Source: Pseudoalteromonas galatheae (lineage in GTDB: Bacteria > Pseudomonadota > Gammaproteobacteria > Enterobacterales > Alteromonadaceae). Taken from it: a stretch of 64,000 nt of DNA. This document shows positions 36,376 to 46,909 of this stretch, piece after piece; position 1 is the first letter of the stretch; each line of letters opens with the position of its first letter. The position numbers and the translations under genes were made by a program. Location: contig NZ_PNCO02000001.1 in the NCBI RefSeq assembly GCF_005886105.2, forward strand, positions 620,001 to 684,000. Direction: 5' to 3'. A model generated the notes under the pieces. The model was given only the letters and a program-made list of their open reading frames with translations, was not told the origin of the DNA and did not search any database.

Positions 36376-37005
36376 TCAATTATTTTTTGGCCAAGTGTAC
36401 AGTTTGGTTGGAGTGAGGATAGTTGGGAGCGGTACATCCCAAGCAGCTGTTGGTAAGCTTGGAACTTGCTGGCAATCATGAGCAAGACCAACAAGTGCTG
36501 GTTTAGCTCGTTGCTCAGCGTAGTGTAACGCTAATGTTCTATCGTAGTACCCACCGCCCATACCGAGGCGATTACCTTGCTCATCAAAAGCAACGAGAGG
36601 CATCAAAAGTAAATCCAATGATGCAAGCGGTGCTACTGCTGAGCAATCTAACTTAGGTTCCAAGATAGCATAGCGATTTGCCTTCATGGGTGAGTTTTTT
36701 TCATACTTCTGGAAGAGCAGATTAGCATGATTAAAGGGGTGGATTACAGGTAAGAAAACGTGGTGTTTTTTATCCCAAAGAGATTGAATTAAAAGGGATG
36801 TATCTAGTTCGCCATCGTTTTGTATATAGACCCCTACATTGGCATTTTTAGGTAGCTCTATATGTTGAAAAAAATTAATGTTTAGGTTTGTCGCAGCTGC
36901 TCTCTGTTGCTCTGCTGACAGCGAATTTCTTGCGTTTCTAATCATTTTTCTCAAATTAGTACGATCAACTTGAGATTTATTTATGTTGCTATTAGTTTTA
37001 TTCAT
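36376..37005 (-). CDS. fau: 5-formyltetrahydrofolate cyclo-ligase
   Basis: A 209-residue enzyme converting 5-formyl-THF to 5,10-methenyl-THF with ATP. The family signature is GNRLGMGGGYYDR (glycine-rich loop with YYDR), and the N-terminal basic helix LRKMIRNARNSLSAEQQ is typical. The start at 37005 forms an ATGA overlap with the stop of the gene upstream. In many relatives a 6S RNA gene lies immediately upstream of fau. Here that position is occupied by a protein gene. Confidence 0.93.
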   Translation of the reverse strand: MNKTNSNINKSQVDRTNLRKMIRNARNSLSAEQQRAAATNLNINFFQHIELPKNANVGVYIQNDGELDTSLLIQSLWDKKHHVFLPVIHPFNHANLLFQKYEKNSPMKANRYAILEPKLDCSAVAPLASLDLLLMPLVAFDEQGNRLGMGGGYYDRTLALHYAEQRAKPALVGLAHDCQQVPSLPTAAWDVPLPTILTPTKLYTWPKNN

Positions 37006-37535
37006 TCTAACGCGAGCCACTCAGGGAAAAACAGACTTACGCCAAGCAGAATAAATAATACAATGAGTACAGCGAGCAGATAATATAGCCAAGTCTTCGA
37101 TTTAGCAGGAGGGCTAGGTTCAAAGTCCAACTCATCGAATAGTTCTTTAGACTCCCACTCTTCGTCTGCTGTATCTTCAATTTCAGTATGAGTGGTGGGG
37201 GCTATGCGCTGTTCAAGTTCCTCTAATCGCTCTTCGATACGTATTAGACTGCTCGTAATGTAATCTAGCGCTTCAAATACGCGCTCTTGATCTGCATTGG
37301 TTGGTGCGGCGGTTGTTTGGCCTTGCAGCTTGGCATTGATCCCAGCGCTTGCAAGTAATTTTACCTGTTTCAACGCTTTGGTTTTATCTGCAGGAGCAAA
37401 CAAGTTTTTGCCAGCGTAAAATTGCTGAATCTTTGAGGGTGAGGTTTTCAACCGTTCTGCCATTGCGATAGCGGCGCTTTGTTGATCCTTACCGTCGGCC
37501 ATGCCAACGAAGACGACTTTAAACTGCTCGTTCAT
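37002..37535 (-). CDS. Tail-anchored protein of unknown function upstream of fau
   Basis: A 177-residue protein with a soluble N-terminal domain (about 1-70; FKVVFVGMADGKDQQSAAIA), a coiled-coil segment (EALDYITSSLIRIEERLEEL), an acidic linker rich in Glu/Asp, and one C-terminal membrane helix (about 149-170) followed by a few residues. This topology suggests a tail-anchored inner-membrane protein facing the cytoplasm. I do not recognise the family. Its stop overlaps the fau start (ATGA), so the two are translated together. Confidence 0.75.
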   Translation of the reverse strand: MNEQFKVVFVGMADGKDQQSAAIAMAERLKTSPSKIQQFYAGKNLFAPADKTKALKQVKLLASAGINAKLQGQTTAAPTNADQERVFEALDYITSSLIRIEERLEELEQRIAPTTHTEIEDTADEEWESKELFDELDFEPSPPAKSKTWLYYLLAVLIVLFILLGVSLFFPEWLALE

Positions 37536-37640
37536 GGTGCGTGCCTAAGTTGTAGAGAGATTGTATTGAGTATATCTAGATTATAGGTAACTGTAGACGG
37601 ATAAAAGAAAATTTTTACAATCTGGTGCACGTTAAGATAA

Positions 37641-37660
37641 GTGACCGCTTGCGCGGCCAC
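37641..37660 (-). terminator. GC-rich hairpin downstream of the S10 peptidase
   Basis: GTGACCGC and GCGGCCAC (one mismatch) around TTGC. On the minus strand it is followed by TTATCTT, a weak U-rich tail. Confidence 0.4.
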
Positions 37661-37674
37661 AGTTGGTTGGAAAT

Positions 37675-39186
37675 TTAGTAAAGCGCTGACTGATCCACTT
37701 TTGGTGTTGTTTTTAAGATAAACTTGCGGAGATCTTCGTTCGACTTTTGTAAATCTTCATGACGCAGGTACATCATGTGCCCGGAGCGATAACCTTTAAA
37801 GCTTAAGCGATCACGCATTTTTCCGCTCGGATCGAGTTGCCACATATTGTATTTGGCATCAAAGTAATTCGTTGCGCCATCGTAATAGCCAGATTGGATC
37901 ATCACGTTTAGGTAAGGGTTTTGTGCCATTGCTAATCGTAATTGCTCACCGACATTATTATCGCTGTTATCCCAAGGGTGAACGGAGCCAAACATATTGT
38001 ATTTTACATCGGTTTTATAGGTGAGCTCGGTTGCGAAGTAATGGTTAATCGCAGGGGTAAATGAATGCAGCCAAGAGGTTAGCTCAGGCCAATAATCAGG
38101 GCGAGAACCAGCGTCTCTTTTATCAATACCAAGATAGCGTGAGTCTAATCGGCCTAGCGTATAGCCACGGTCACGCAACAGTTCTTTCCAAAATGCCGCA
38201 GTAGGAATATCTAGGTTGTTTTGAGCCACAAAACGTTCGCTTAAACCACTATATTTAGCGACGGCCTGTGTCACACTTTGCTTTTCTTGGGTGCTGATAA
38301 ATGCGCCTTTGGCGAGTGCGGGAAGATATTTTTCAATCGTATATTGTTCAACCTCAGCCAGTACTTCCAGTAAATCTTTATTTTGCAATTCAGAAGACAA
38401 CGCTTTGTGGTACCAAGCGGCAGCAGCGTAATATGGCAAACGATTTGCTACTTTAACAGGACCTTCTCGCTTAATGCCGATCTCCGTCGGAGATACCAAC
38501 ACCACGCCATTGAGATAAAGCCACTGATTGTTTTGCATCGCGTGCGCAAGGCCTGACACTCGAGTCGTGCCGTAGCTCTCACCAATCAGGTACTTAGGGG
38601 AAAGCATACGCTCATTGCGGTGAATAAATGTATTGAGCCATTCGGCTAAGTACTTAACGTCAGCATTGACGCCAAAAAACATCTTTGTTTGTTCGGCTTT
38701 AGTCGGATATTTACCTTCAGCATTTTTTAGTACGCGAGAATAACCTGTGTTGACTGGGTTTACATAAACAATATCGGCAACATCTAGCACTGAATATGGG
38801 TTGTCTTTCAGGCCGTAAGGCTGCAATGGGTACCCTTCGTCATCAATTTTTAATACTCTTGGGCCAGTATAGGCAATGTGCATCCACACGGAAGCAGAGC
38901 CAGGACCACCGTTAAATGATATCAATAGCGGTCGCTTGCTCATATCTTTGATTTTTGTGCGCTTATAGTACGTGTAATGCAGCGTTGCAACTGCATCGCC
39001 GTTTTCGTTCCACACCGGCTGCGTGCCCGTTGTCGCGGTATAGTTAATACGTTCGCCTTTTATTTCGGCTCTATGCTCAGTTGTTATTTTATGATCTATC
39101 TCAATGGCGCGGTTGTGCTCTTCAGCTATGCTTGGCCTCGAGAGTAGAGCACAGCTCACTATCAATAGGGGCAGTAGTTTTTTCAT
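37675..39186 (-). CDS. Secreted serine carboxypeptidase (peptidase S10)
   Basis: A 503-residue exported protein with signal peptide MKKLLPLLIVSCALLSRPSIA. The S10 fold is marked by FNGGPGSAS (oxyanion region) and the nucleophile serine in IGESYGTTR (about residue 205). The catalytic aspartate is probably in DGATNYFDAKYN and the histidine in YRSGHMMYL. It likely removes C-terminal residues from peptides in the periplasm or outside the cell, which fits a proteolytic marine heterotroph. Single gene with its own promoter region. Confidence 0.9.
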   Translation of the reverse strand: MKKLLPLLIVSCALLSRPSIAEEHNRAIEIDHKITTEHRAEIKGERINYTATTGTQPVWNENGDAVATLHYTYYKRTKIKDMSKRPLLISFNGGPGSASVWMHIAYTGPRVLKIDDEGYPLQPYGLKDNPYSVLDVADIVYVNPVNTGYSRVLKNAEGKYPTKAEQTKMFFGVNADVKYLAEWLNTFIHRNERMLSPKYLIGESYGTTRVSGLAHAMQNNQWLYLNGVVLVSPTEIGIKREGPVKVANRLPYYAAAAWYHKALSSELQNKDLLEVLAEVEQYTIEKYLPALAKGAFISTQEKQSVTQAVAKYSGLSERFVAQNNLDIPTAAFWKELLRDRGYTLGRLDSRYLGIDKRDAGSRPDYWPELTSWLHSFTPAINHYFATELTYKTDVKYNMFGSVHPWDNSDNNVGEQLRLAMAQNPYLNVMIQSGYYDGATNYFDAKYNMWQLDPSGKMRDRLSFKGYRSGHMMYLRHEDLQKSNEDLRKFILKTTPKVDQSALY

Positions 39187-39463
39187 TGCTTCCTCGGTAA
39201 TGCAATAAGTGTGTCTGCATTAAAGAAGTATTTCACCCGAAATTCAAAGTCATTGAGACAAACTGAACAAAAAAAACGGCAAGTTTGAAAAAATAGACTG
39301 TTGTAACCTCACATATCGAAAAGTAACGAATTTGAGCCGATTTGGTTTTTTTTGGTTCAAGATTCGCGTATATTTGGTACTTAATTATGTAGTAATAAAG
39401 TATTTAGCCCCGTTAAATTCTTGTTTCACTGCGCTTCTCGTTGTACTTAAGAGATTTCATTCC

Positions 39464-40693
39464 ATGCAAAGAATTTTAATTGTTGAAGACAGTAAAGTCG
39501 TACAACAGGTATTGCGACATCTTGCTGCCCAGCATCTTGATGTTGAAATAGATTTTGCTTGGTCCCTCAAGGAAAGTAAGGCCTTTTTAGCACAGCACCA
39601 ATATACATTGGCGCTGGTTGATTTAACGCTGCCCGATGCGATGGACGCAGAGGTCGTGCAGCTTACGCTCAGTCATAAAATCCCCACCGTGGTGCTGACT
39701 TCAAAAATAGATGAATATAGCCGCCAGCAAATGCTTGAAATGGGTGTGGTGGACTATGTGATTAAAGACAACCGCGATTCATATCTATATGCGGTTAAGT
39801 TAGCATCTAGATTGTTGAGAAACCAAGGTTGCAAGGCGTTGATAGCCGATGATTCTGTGATTAGTCGAGCGGTAATGAAGCAAATGCTTGAAAAGCAATT
39901 ATTTACGGTGCTTGAGGCAGAAGATGGTGAACAGGCACTGGAGATGTTGCTATCTGACCATGAAATTAAACTGCTACTGACTGACTTTGCAATGCCGACG
40001 ATGGATGGTTTTGAGCTGGTGAAATCCGTTCGCAATAGTCGTGGGCGAGATGAGTTGGCCATCATCGGTTTGTCTGGCGCGGGAAGCCATGGCTTGTCAG
40101 CAAAGTTTATCAAATACGGCGCCAATGACTTTTTGGCAAAGCCGTTTATGAGTGAAGAGTTTCATTGCCGTATCATGCAGACGATGGAACAGCTTAATTT
40201 GATTGCAGAAATCAAAGAATATGCCCATCGAGACTATTTAACAGGGCTTTATAATCGCCGCTATTTCTGTCAGCAAGCGGAGCGTTTAATCAAAAACAAG
40301 CCGGGTCAGCATATATTGGCATTGTTAGACCTCGATCACTTTAAATCTATTAATGATCAATATGGCCATGAAAGCGGTGATGATGTACTTAAACAGGTCG
40401 CTGATTTACTGCGTAGTGCATTTGGTCATTATATTGTCGCACGTATTGGTGGCGAAGAGTTTGCGTTACTCATTCCAAGCTCCGATATGAAGGTGGCGCA
40501 GCAAATGTTGGAAGATTTCCGGGAACGTCTTGCTCAGCAGGCATTTAATATCCCAGCAGGTAAGTATTATTGCACCATCAGTATTGGCCTCGCCGCTTGC
40601 CAATCAAAGAGTTTAAGCGAAGTGATGCGCAAGGCAGATAAGGCCCTTTATAAAGCGAAAGACAAACAGCGCAATTGCGTTATTGCGCATTAG
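39464..40693 (+). CDS. Double-receiver diguanylate cyclase
   Basis: A 409-residue response regulator. The first receiver (about 1-120) has ILIVEDSKVV and phosphoacceptor ALVDLTLPD. The second (about 125-245) has ALIADDSVIS, LLTDFAMPTMDGFE and FLAKPFM. The C-terminal GGDEF domain (about 255-405) has DYLTGLYNRRYF, LDLDHFKSINDQYGH and an intact RIGGEEF, so it should make c-di-GMP. The RxxD inhibitory site that normally lies five residues before the signature is absent (RSAF), so classic product inhibition is unlikely. The ATG at 39464 is chosen because the receiver fold begins there. The in-frame upstream extension is not protein-like. Confidence 0.9.
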   Translation: MQRILIVEDSKVVQQVLRHLAAQHLDVEIDFAWSLKESKAFLAQHQYTLALVDLTLPDAMDAEVVQLTLSHKIPTVVLTSKIDEYSRQQMLEMGVVDYVIKDNRDSYLYAVKLASRLLRNQGCKALIADDSVISRAVMKQMLEKQLFTVLEAEDGEQALEMLLSDHEIKLLLTDFAMPTMDGFELVKSVRNSRGRDELAIIGLSGAGSHGLSAKFIKYGANDFLAKPFMSEEFHCRIMQTMEQLNLIAEIKEYAHRDYLTGLYNRRYFCQQAERLIKNKPGQHILALLDLDHFKSINDQYGHESGDDVLKQVADLLRSAFGHYIVARIGGEEFALLIPSSDMKVAQQMLEDFRERLAQQAFNIPAGKYYCTISIGLAACQSKSLSEVMRKADKALYKAKDKQRNCVIAH

Positions 40694-40745
40694 TTTTTCG
40701 TTATTTGTGTGCTTATGCACCAACTCAGTTCAGTCTTAATATCAA

Positions 40746-40762
40746 TGCACCTAGATGGTGCA
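40746..40762 (+). promoter_or_regulatory. NtrC binding site upstream of glnK-amtB
   Basis: TGCACCTAGATGGTGCA is a perfect match to TGCACC-N5-GGTGCA, centred about 97 bases before the predicted start of transcription. Followed by TTTTTTAT, the same dyad could act as a terminator for the upstream cyclase gene. Confidence 0.88.
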
Positions 40763-40807
40763 TTTTTTATGCGTAAAATTCCATCTCCCACTTTAATTCA
40801 TTGTTAA

Positions 40808-41221
<414 letters not shown>

Positions 41222-41234
41222 GGGGAGCTAAGCG

Positions 41235-42464
41235 ATGGAAAATACAATAATAGAACTACAATTTTCATTAAATACTTTTTACTTTCTGATCTCTGGCGTC
41301 TTAGTTATGTGGATGGCAGCCGGATTCGCTATGCTTGAAGCGGGATTAGTACGCTCAAAAAATACCACTGAAATCCTCACCAAGAACGTCGCGCTGTACG
41401 CTATTGCTTGTACTATGTATCTGCTTATTGGTTACAACATCATGTATGTTGATAATGCCGAAGGTGGGGTTTTACCAAGTCTTGGCACGCTCATTGGCAG
41501 TGCTGCTGACGACGCCGACCATGCGCTGCAATCTGACTTTTTCTTCCAAGTGGTATTTGTTGCAACGGCTATGTCAATTGTCTCGGGCGCTGTTGCCGAG
41601 CGTATGAAATTGTGGGCGTTTTTAGCATTTTGTGTGGTGTTAACTGGCTTTATCTACCCGCTAGAAGGTTATTGGACATGGGGCGGTGGTTTCTTATCTG
41701 AGCTTGGCTTTGTTGATTTTGCGGGTTCTGCCATTGTACATGGTGCTGGCGCTGCAGCTGCACTTGCGGGTGTCCTGTTACTTGGTGCACGTAAGGGCAA
41801 GTATGGAAAAAACGGTGAGATCTATCCAATTCCTGGTTCCAACATGCCCCTGGCGACACTTGGCACCTTTATTTTGTGGATGGGATGGTTTGGCTTTAAC
41901 GGTGGTTCTCAACTGTTCCTTGCTGATAAAGAAAATGCCATTGCTGTCAGCCAAATCATGTTAAATACCAATGCGGCGGCGGCGGCAGGTGCGGTTGCTG
42001 CACTGTTGGTGTGTAAATTAATGTGGGGCAAGGCAGATTTAACTATGGTGCTAAATGGTGCACTAGCAGGTCTGGTGACCATTACCGCTGAGCCTGCCTC
42101 TCCAACACCTGTATTAGCACTGATCCTTGGGGCGCTAGGTGGTGCATTGGTAGTGTTTAGTATCGTTGCGCTAGACAAAGCAAAAATTGATGATCCTGTC
42201 GGTGCTATTTCTGTTCACGGTATATGTGGTGCGCTAGGTGTGATGATGGTGCCATTTTCAAACTCAGACGCCACTTTCCAAGGTCAGGCTGTGGGACTTA
42301 TTACCATTTTAGGTTTTGTTTTCATTGCTTCTTATATTGTCTGGAGTGTATTGAAAGCGAGCATGGGGATCCGCGTTGGCGAAGAAGAAGAGCTAAGTGG
42401 TATGGATCAACATGATTGTGGCGTAGATGCCTATCCCGAGTTCGTGACAGTTCGCGGACAGTAA
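41235..42464 (+). CDS. amtB: Ammonium transporter
   Basis: A 409-residue inner-membrane channel with about eleven helices. The two pore histidines are visible in SAIVHGAGAAAAL and ISVHGICGALG, and the family segments GAVAERMKLWAF and GFNGGSQLFL are present. The cytosolic C-terminal tail, which GlnK binds, is short and acidic. It transports ammonium and is regulated by the GlnK encoded just upstream. A strong terminator follows about 50 bases after the stop. Confidence 0.95.
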   Translation: MENTIIELQFSLNTFYFLISGVLVMWMAAGFAMLEAGLVRSKNTTEILTKNVALYAIACTMYLLIGYNIMYVDNAEGGVLPSLGTLIGSAADDADHALQSDFFFQVVFVATAMSIVSGAVAERMKLWAFLAFCVVLTGFIYPLEGYWTWGGGFLSELGFVDFAGSAIVHGAGAAAALAGVLLLGARKGKYGKNGEIYPIPGSNMPLATLGTFILWMGWFGFNGGSQLFLADKENAIAVSQIMLNTNAAAAAGAVAALLVCKLMWGKADLTMVLNGALAGLVTITAEPASPTPVLALILGALGGALVVFSIVALDKAKIDDPVGAISVHGICGALGVMMVPFSNSDATFQGQAVGLITILGFVFIASYIVWSVLKASMGIRVGEEEELSGMDQHDCGVDAYPEFVTVRGQ

Positions 42465-42512
42465 TACCAATTTGGCTCTCGGTCAATATTGTAAAGTTCT
42501 CGTTGTCTAAAC

Positions 42513-42540
42513 AAAGTGAGTCCAGTAGGACTCACTTTTC
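42513..42540 (+). terminator. Terminator of glnK-amtB
   Basis: AAAGTGAGTCC and GGACTCACTTT pair perfectly over 11 bases around AGTA, followed by TTCTTT. Confidence 0.9.
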
Positions 42541-42625
42541 TTTATAAATATTATTCTACTTTCAGCAGTTGTTAATTTAGGTTACCCTACCATCTTGCGA
42601 TTCATTTTTTAGTTTTACTTGGGTC

Positions 42626-44947
42626 ATGACGGATAAAAAGAAAAGAACACCTGCCAAAAAATCAAACGTCAAAGCGAACACTTCGCGTAAAAACAATACC
42701 CAGCAAAACGGTTCTAAGATGCAAAGAGTGAAAAGCCGTGTACTGAGCTCATTGTGGTCTTTCTTTTGGAAGGGGACCATTGCGGCGATATTCCTTGTAG
42801 CAATCTATATCATCTACTTAGACGCGAAAATAAGCCGGCAGTTTGAAGGCAATAAATGGGAACTTCCTGTTCAGGTTTATGCCAGATCGATGCAGTTTTT
42901 CCCTGATCAGTTCCTAAATGAGGATGAAGTGTTGTGGGAGCTGAAACGGCTTAATTATTCCCGTGTAAATCGTATCAGTCGTACCGGTCAGTACATTGTT
43001 CAAGGTCGTACAATCACCATCCATCGTCGCGCATTCGAATTCTACGATGGCCCAGAAACCGCACGTATTTTTACGCTTAATTTTGCTGGTAAGAAGCTTG
43101 CCAATATTGTTGATAATCAAGGTCGACGCTTAGCCGGCGCTCGCTTGGAGCCGGTGCAAATTGCCCGGATCGGCAATGAATCGCGTCAAGACAGAGAGTT
43201 TGTTCCGTTCGATAAATTCCCTAATATTTTAAAAGAAACACTGCTAGTGGTAGAAGATAGAGACTTTTACGAACATCATGGCGTTTCTGCGCTGTCTATT
43301 TTGCGTGCGCTGTATGCCAACATCAAAGCTGGGCGAACTGTGCAAGGTGGTAGCACGCTTACGCAACAGCTCGCAAAGAACTTTTATCTCACTAGAGATC
43401 GCACCTTAATTCGCAAGGTGAATGAAGCATTCATCGCATTGATTTTAGATTTTCGTTACAGCAAAGATGAAATCCTTGAAGCCTATTTAAACGAAGTGTT
43501 TTTAGGACAAGCCTATAATCAGGGCGTTCATGGTATGGGGCTTGCGGCCGACTTTTATTTTGGTAAGCCTGTCGATGAGCTTGAGTTTGATCAGGTCGCT
43601 ATGCTAGTTGCGATGGTTAAAGGGCCGTCTTTTTATAATCCAAGACGTTACCCTGAACGGGTAATGGAAAGGCGCGATTTAGTCTTAAGGTTGATGGTAG
43701 AAAATGGCCTTATCACAACGCCCGAATATCGCGCAGCGCTGGCAAGGCCGATTGATGTACAGCCTTTAAAAGCGAGCCGTATGCAGTCATACCCTGGATA
43801 TTTGGAGTTGGTGAATCGCGAGTTAAAGAAGCTTGTGCCTGATGATGACATCGTAGACTCTGGAATTCGGATTTTTACCTATCTCGATTTACAAAAGCAA
43901 ACGGCGATGGAAGATGCCGTTAAAAAGGGCTTACCTTACCTAGAGCGTCGCTTTAAAACGGAAGATCTAGAGACTGCAATGCTGTCAGTCAATGTTGAAA
44001 AAGCGGGCGTATCTGCGTTAGTTGCTGGTCGTCAGTTGAAGTTTTCAGGTTTTAATCGGGTATTAGACACCGAGCGCAATATAGGTTCACTGGTCAAGCC
44101 CGCTATTTATTTGAGCGCTTTGTCGAATCCAAACTATCACCTAGGTATGCTACTTGATGATAGCCCCCTTGAAGTGACAGATGGTTCAGGTAAGGTCTGG
44201 TCTCCAGAAAACTTTGATCATAAATTCAGAGGCCAAGTGCCAATGTTTGAAGCGTTTAGCAATAGCATCAATATCCCAGCAGTAAACCTTGGTCTAGATA
44301 TGGGGGTTAATCGAGTGGCGCAAACTTTGAATGATCTTGGTGTCTCTAAGTCTATTCCACTTTATCCTTCTTTATTGTTGGGGGCGTTAGAGCTATCCAG
44401 TTTTGAAATTGCACAGGCGTACACCACACTTGCTGCAGACGGTAAGCAGAGCAAGCTGACCAGTGTCATGGCTATTACCGATTCACTGGGTAAGCTGGTA
44501 TACGAACACCCAGTGCAAAAAAGCCAAACCCTAGACAGCGACGCGGTATACATGACGAAATACGGCATGAAGAGAGTAACCAAAAAAGGAACGGCTAAAC
44601 GTCTTAACCTTCACTTTCCCTCTATTCAACTTGCAGGGAAAACGGGGACTAGTAATGATTTACGAGACAGCTGGTTTGCAGGCTTTGATCAAAATACGGT
44701 CACCGTTGCTTGGATTGGTCGTGATGATAATAAGCCAACGGGATTAACGGGCAGCCAAGGTGCGCTTGAGCTCTATATTCGTTATCTTAAACCACTGAAC
44801 CCACAAGCGATTGTTGATGAGCGTCCAAAGTCCATTCGCTGGGCGTTTATCAACCCGAAAACGGGCAAGCAATCGCCTCCGAGTTGTGGTCCTGTATTAC
44901 AGCTACCTATTAGAGAGAGCATGTTCGAACCAAGGCCCAGATGTTGA
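42626..44947 (+). CDS. mrcB: Bifunctional penicillin-binding protein 1B
   Basis: A 773-residue class A PBP that polymerises and cross-links peptidoglycan. A basic cytosolic N-terminus is followed by one membrane helix (about 45-66) and a UB2H-like domain (about 75-160), the site where LpoB binds in E. coli. The GT51 glycosyltransferase domain has EDRDFYEHHG and GGSTLTQQLAKN. The transpeptidase domain has SLVKPAIYL (SxxK), SNSINIPA (SxN) and AGKTGTSND (KTG). Length and domain order match E. coli PBP1b. Confidence 0.95.
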   Translation: MTDKKKRTPAKKSNVKANTSRKNNTQQNGSKMQRVKSRVLSSLWSFFWKGTIAAIFLVAIYIIYLDAKISRQFEGNKWELPVQVYARSMQFFPDQFLNEDEVLWELKRLNYSRVNRISRTGQYIVQGRTITIHRRAFEFYDGPETARIFTLNFAGKKLANIVDNQGRRLAGARLEPVQIARIGNESRQDREFVPFDKFPNILKETLLVVEDRDFYEHHGVSALSILRALYANIKAGRTVQGGSTLTQQLAKNFYLTRDRTLIRKVNEAFIALILDFRYSKDEILEAYLNEVFLGQAYNQGVHGMGLAADFYFGKPVDELEFDQVAMLVAMVKGPSFYNPRRYPERVMERRDLVLRLMVENGLITTPEYRAALARPIDVQPLKASRMQSYPGYLELVNRELKKLVPDDDIVDSGIRIFTYLDLQKQTAMEDAVKKGLPYLERRFKTEDLETAMLSVNVEKAGVSALVAGRQLKFSGFNRVLDTERNIGSLVKPAIYLSALSNPNYHLGMLLDDSPLEVTDGSGKVWSPENFDHKFRGQVPMFEAFSNSINIPAVNLGLDMGVNRVAQTLNDLGVSKSIPLYPSLLLGALELSSFEIAQAYTTLAADGKQSKLTSVMAITDSLGKLVYEHPVQKSQTLDSDAVYMTKYGMKRVTKKGTAKRLNLHFPSIQLAGKTGTSNDLRDSWFAGFDQNTVTVAWIGRDDNKPTGLTGSQGALELYIRYLKPLNPQAIVDERPKSIRWAFINPKTGKQSPPSCGPVLQLPIRESMFEPRPRC

Positions 44948-44956
44948 GCCAAGTAA

Positions 44957-44988
44957 TGACAGCTAGGATCTATTGATACTAGCTGTCA
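44957..44988. terminator. Perfect hairpin between convergent mrcB and MCP genes
   Basis: TGACAGCTAG (44957-44966) and CTAGCTGTCA (44979-44988) pair over 10 bases around a 12-base loop. Only weak T-runs flank it. Confidence 0.6.
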
Positions 44989-44991
44989 GTC

Positions 44992-46833
44992 TTAGGCTTT
45001 AAATTTATCGATTTCTCTATTTAAACTTTGTGATAGTTTGCCAAGTTTTTTTGCATCGCTTTGAGTTGCTCTTGCAGAGCCCAGTGTATGTTGTGCTAAG
45101 TTACTGATCTCAGATGATTCATTCAATGCGTGTTCAGTCGCTTGGGTTTGTTGTTGCACTAACTGACTGATCAGTTTCCCTTGTTCATCTATGTCTCGCA
45201 TGCTTTGCTCTGCGTGCTGAAGCACTTCATTGGTTTCATTGGCCGCAATAACACTTTGTGCCATATTGTCTTCACTGCTACGCATTTTGTCTTGCGTGTC
45301 TCTGGACGCGGCTTGTAGTGATTGAATAATATTATGTATTTCTTCTGTTTGTTGCTGCGTTCTTTGCGCAAGCGTTCGAACCTCATCTGCTACCACCGCA
45401 AATCCTCTACCTTGTTCACCTGCACGAGCAGCTTCAATTGCGGCATTGAGCGCAAGTAAATTGGTTTGCTCGGCAATCTCTCTAATCGCAGAACTCACTT
45501 GGCTAATGTTTTGCGTGTCTTCCGCGAGCTTATCTAAGGCTACGCGACTTTGTTGAAACTCAGCTTGTAGTTCGGTCATTTGTCCCGCTAAGGCTGTGGT
45601 ATTGACGCTGCTTTGTTTTACTTGTTTAGCTGCTACGGAGGCCAGCTCTGTGGCGCTAAATGCGGCGTCCTCGACTGAGCGAGCAGACTGCGCCATATTC
45701 TCGAGTGAGTGGTGGATAGACTGGATCTTATTCTCCTGCTGGGCGACATCCTTCTCAGTATCTTGGCTTATTTGGTTGAGTGTTTTTGTTGCTTGCTGCA
45801 GCTCGTTACTACTTAGTCGAACGTTACCAAGTAAAGAGATAAAGGCGTTTAGTACCGCATTAAATTGTTCAATAATTTGACTAAGCTCGTCGGAACCCGT
45901 TGTCTGCGCTTTGATGCTTAAATCCCCTCGAGAAGCGCTCTGAGCGGCATGTGAGAAAGTCGTGATGGTACCCATGACAGAGGAGTAAAAGCCAAACATA
46001 AGATAAATGGCAATAATTAGTGCGAGTAGTGAAGCCAAGGCAACAGTGTTCCTTATCCACTGTTGTTGGTTTTGTTTTTCAGCGACAAGCGCGGCAAGTG
46101 TGGGTGTCGCAACATTAACAAACTGCTTGATAGCATCACTTGCACTTTGATAGTAATGGTTAAATTGCGCTTGTGAGAGTGCCAGCTCATCAGGATCTAA
46201 CAAGCCTGTTTTCACCGCTTGCTGATAATCTGACAGGCTAGACTCAAGCTCAGCTAATGGTTGACTGAGCTGCTTTTTGAGTTGCTGATTATCATTGATT
46301 GCAATATTGAGTTTGCCGGAGAATTGTGTAGTAACGCCTGGGAGACCCTTGTTTAAATTGGACAGTGCAATAAAGCTATCAGGAGTAAAGCTTCCCCTTT
46401 TGATGATATCGCGTGCTTGCGCTTCAATTTGATTGATTTGCGATATTAATCTTGGCGCAGATTCAACAAGCGTGCGATTCAGGTAACTGCGTCCAAGATC
46501 ATCATCGACGGCAAGTTGAGATGCAATAGAGAGCTGCTCAAGGGCGCTTGCACCTGCGGCATTCACTTTGGGCAACTTAGCGCGTTGCAATAAAATTGAA
46601 TTATCGGAAGCTTTACCCGCTAATATATTTTCCAACATGCTAGGGTAAAGCGTGAGCCCCTGTCTTTGCATCTCACTGACAGAGATGGAATGGTTAAGTA
46701 CGCCATTCAGAAAAAACAAGCTGAGGCTTAGCGGTAGTAATAAAATACCAAATACAACGGCCATTTTGGTTTTGTATCGCAACCGCGCCATCAAACGGGT
46801 TGCAGGATTAATTAGCGTATTAAATCCAGCCAT
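44992..46833 (-). CDS. Methyl-accepting chemotaxis protein
   Basis: A 613-residue chemoreceptor. The first membrane helix is at about 25-45. A helical periplasmic ligand domain of about 220 residues follows, then the second helix near 270-290. The HAMP domain includes [22 protein letters not shown]. The cytosolic signalling domain has the highly conserved hairpin tip [20 protein letters not shown] with [12 protein letters not shown]. The ATG at 46833 follows AGAGGAAGTG; the GTG just before it is less likely. The ligand is unknown. No che genes lie nearby, so it is a stand-alone receptor feeding the main chemotaxis array. Confidence 0.92.
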   Translation of the reverse strand: MAGFNTLINPATRLMARLRYKTKMAVVFGILLLPLSLSLFFLNGVLNHSISVSEMQRQGLTLYPSMLENILAGKASDNSILLQRAKLPKVNAAGASALEQLSIASQLAVDDDLGRSYLNRTLVESAPRLISQINQIEAQARDIIKRGSFTPDSFIALSNLNKGLPGVTTQFSGKLNIAINDNQQLKKQLSQPLAELESSLSDYQQAVKTGLLDPDELALSQAQFNHYYQSASDAIKQFVNVATPTLAALVAEKQNQQQWIRNTVALASLLALIIAIYLMFGFYSSVMGTITTFSHAAQSASRGDLSIKAQTTGSDELSQIIEQFNAVLNAFISLLGNVRLSSNELQQATKTLNQISQDTEKDVAQQENKIQSIHHSLENMAQSARSVEDAAFSATELASVAAKQVKQSSVNTTALAGQMTELQAEFQQSRVALDKLAEDTQNISQVSSAIREIAEQTNLLALNAAIEAARAGEQGRGFAVVADEVRTLAQRTQQQTEEIHNIIQSLQAASRDTQDKMRSSEDNMAQSVIAANETNEVLQHAEQSMRDIDEQGKLISQLVQQQTQATEHALNESSEISNLAQHTLGSARATQSDAKKLGKLSQSLNREIDKFKA

Positions 46834-46909
46834 CACTTCCTCTGTATGATAGTTTTAACTTTGCATAGCGTTATTAACTAAATGCGCTTAAATAACTTGA
46901 GTCTAGGTT

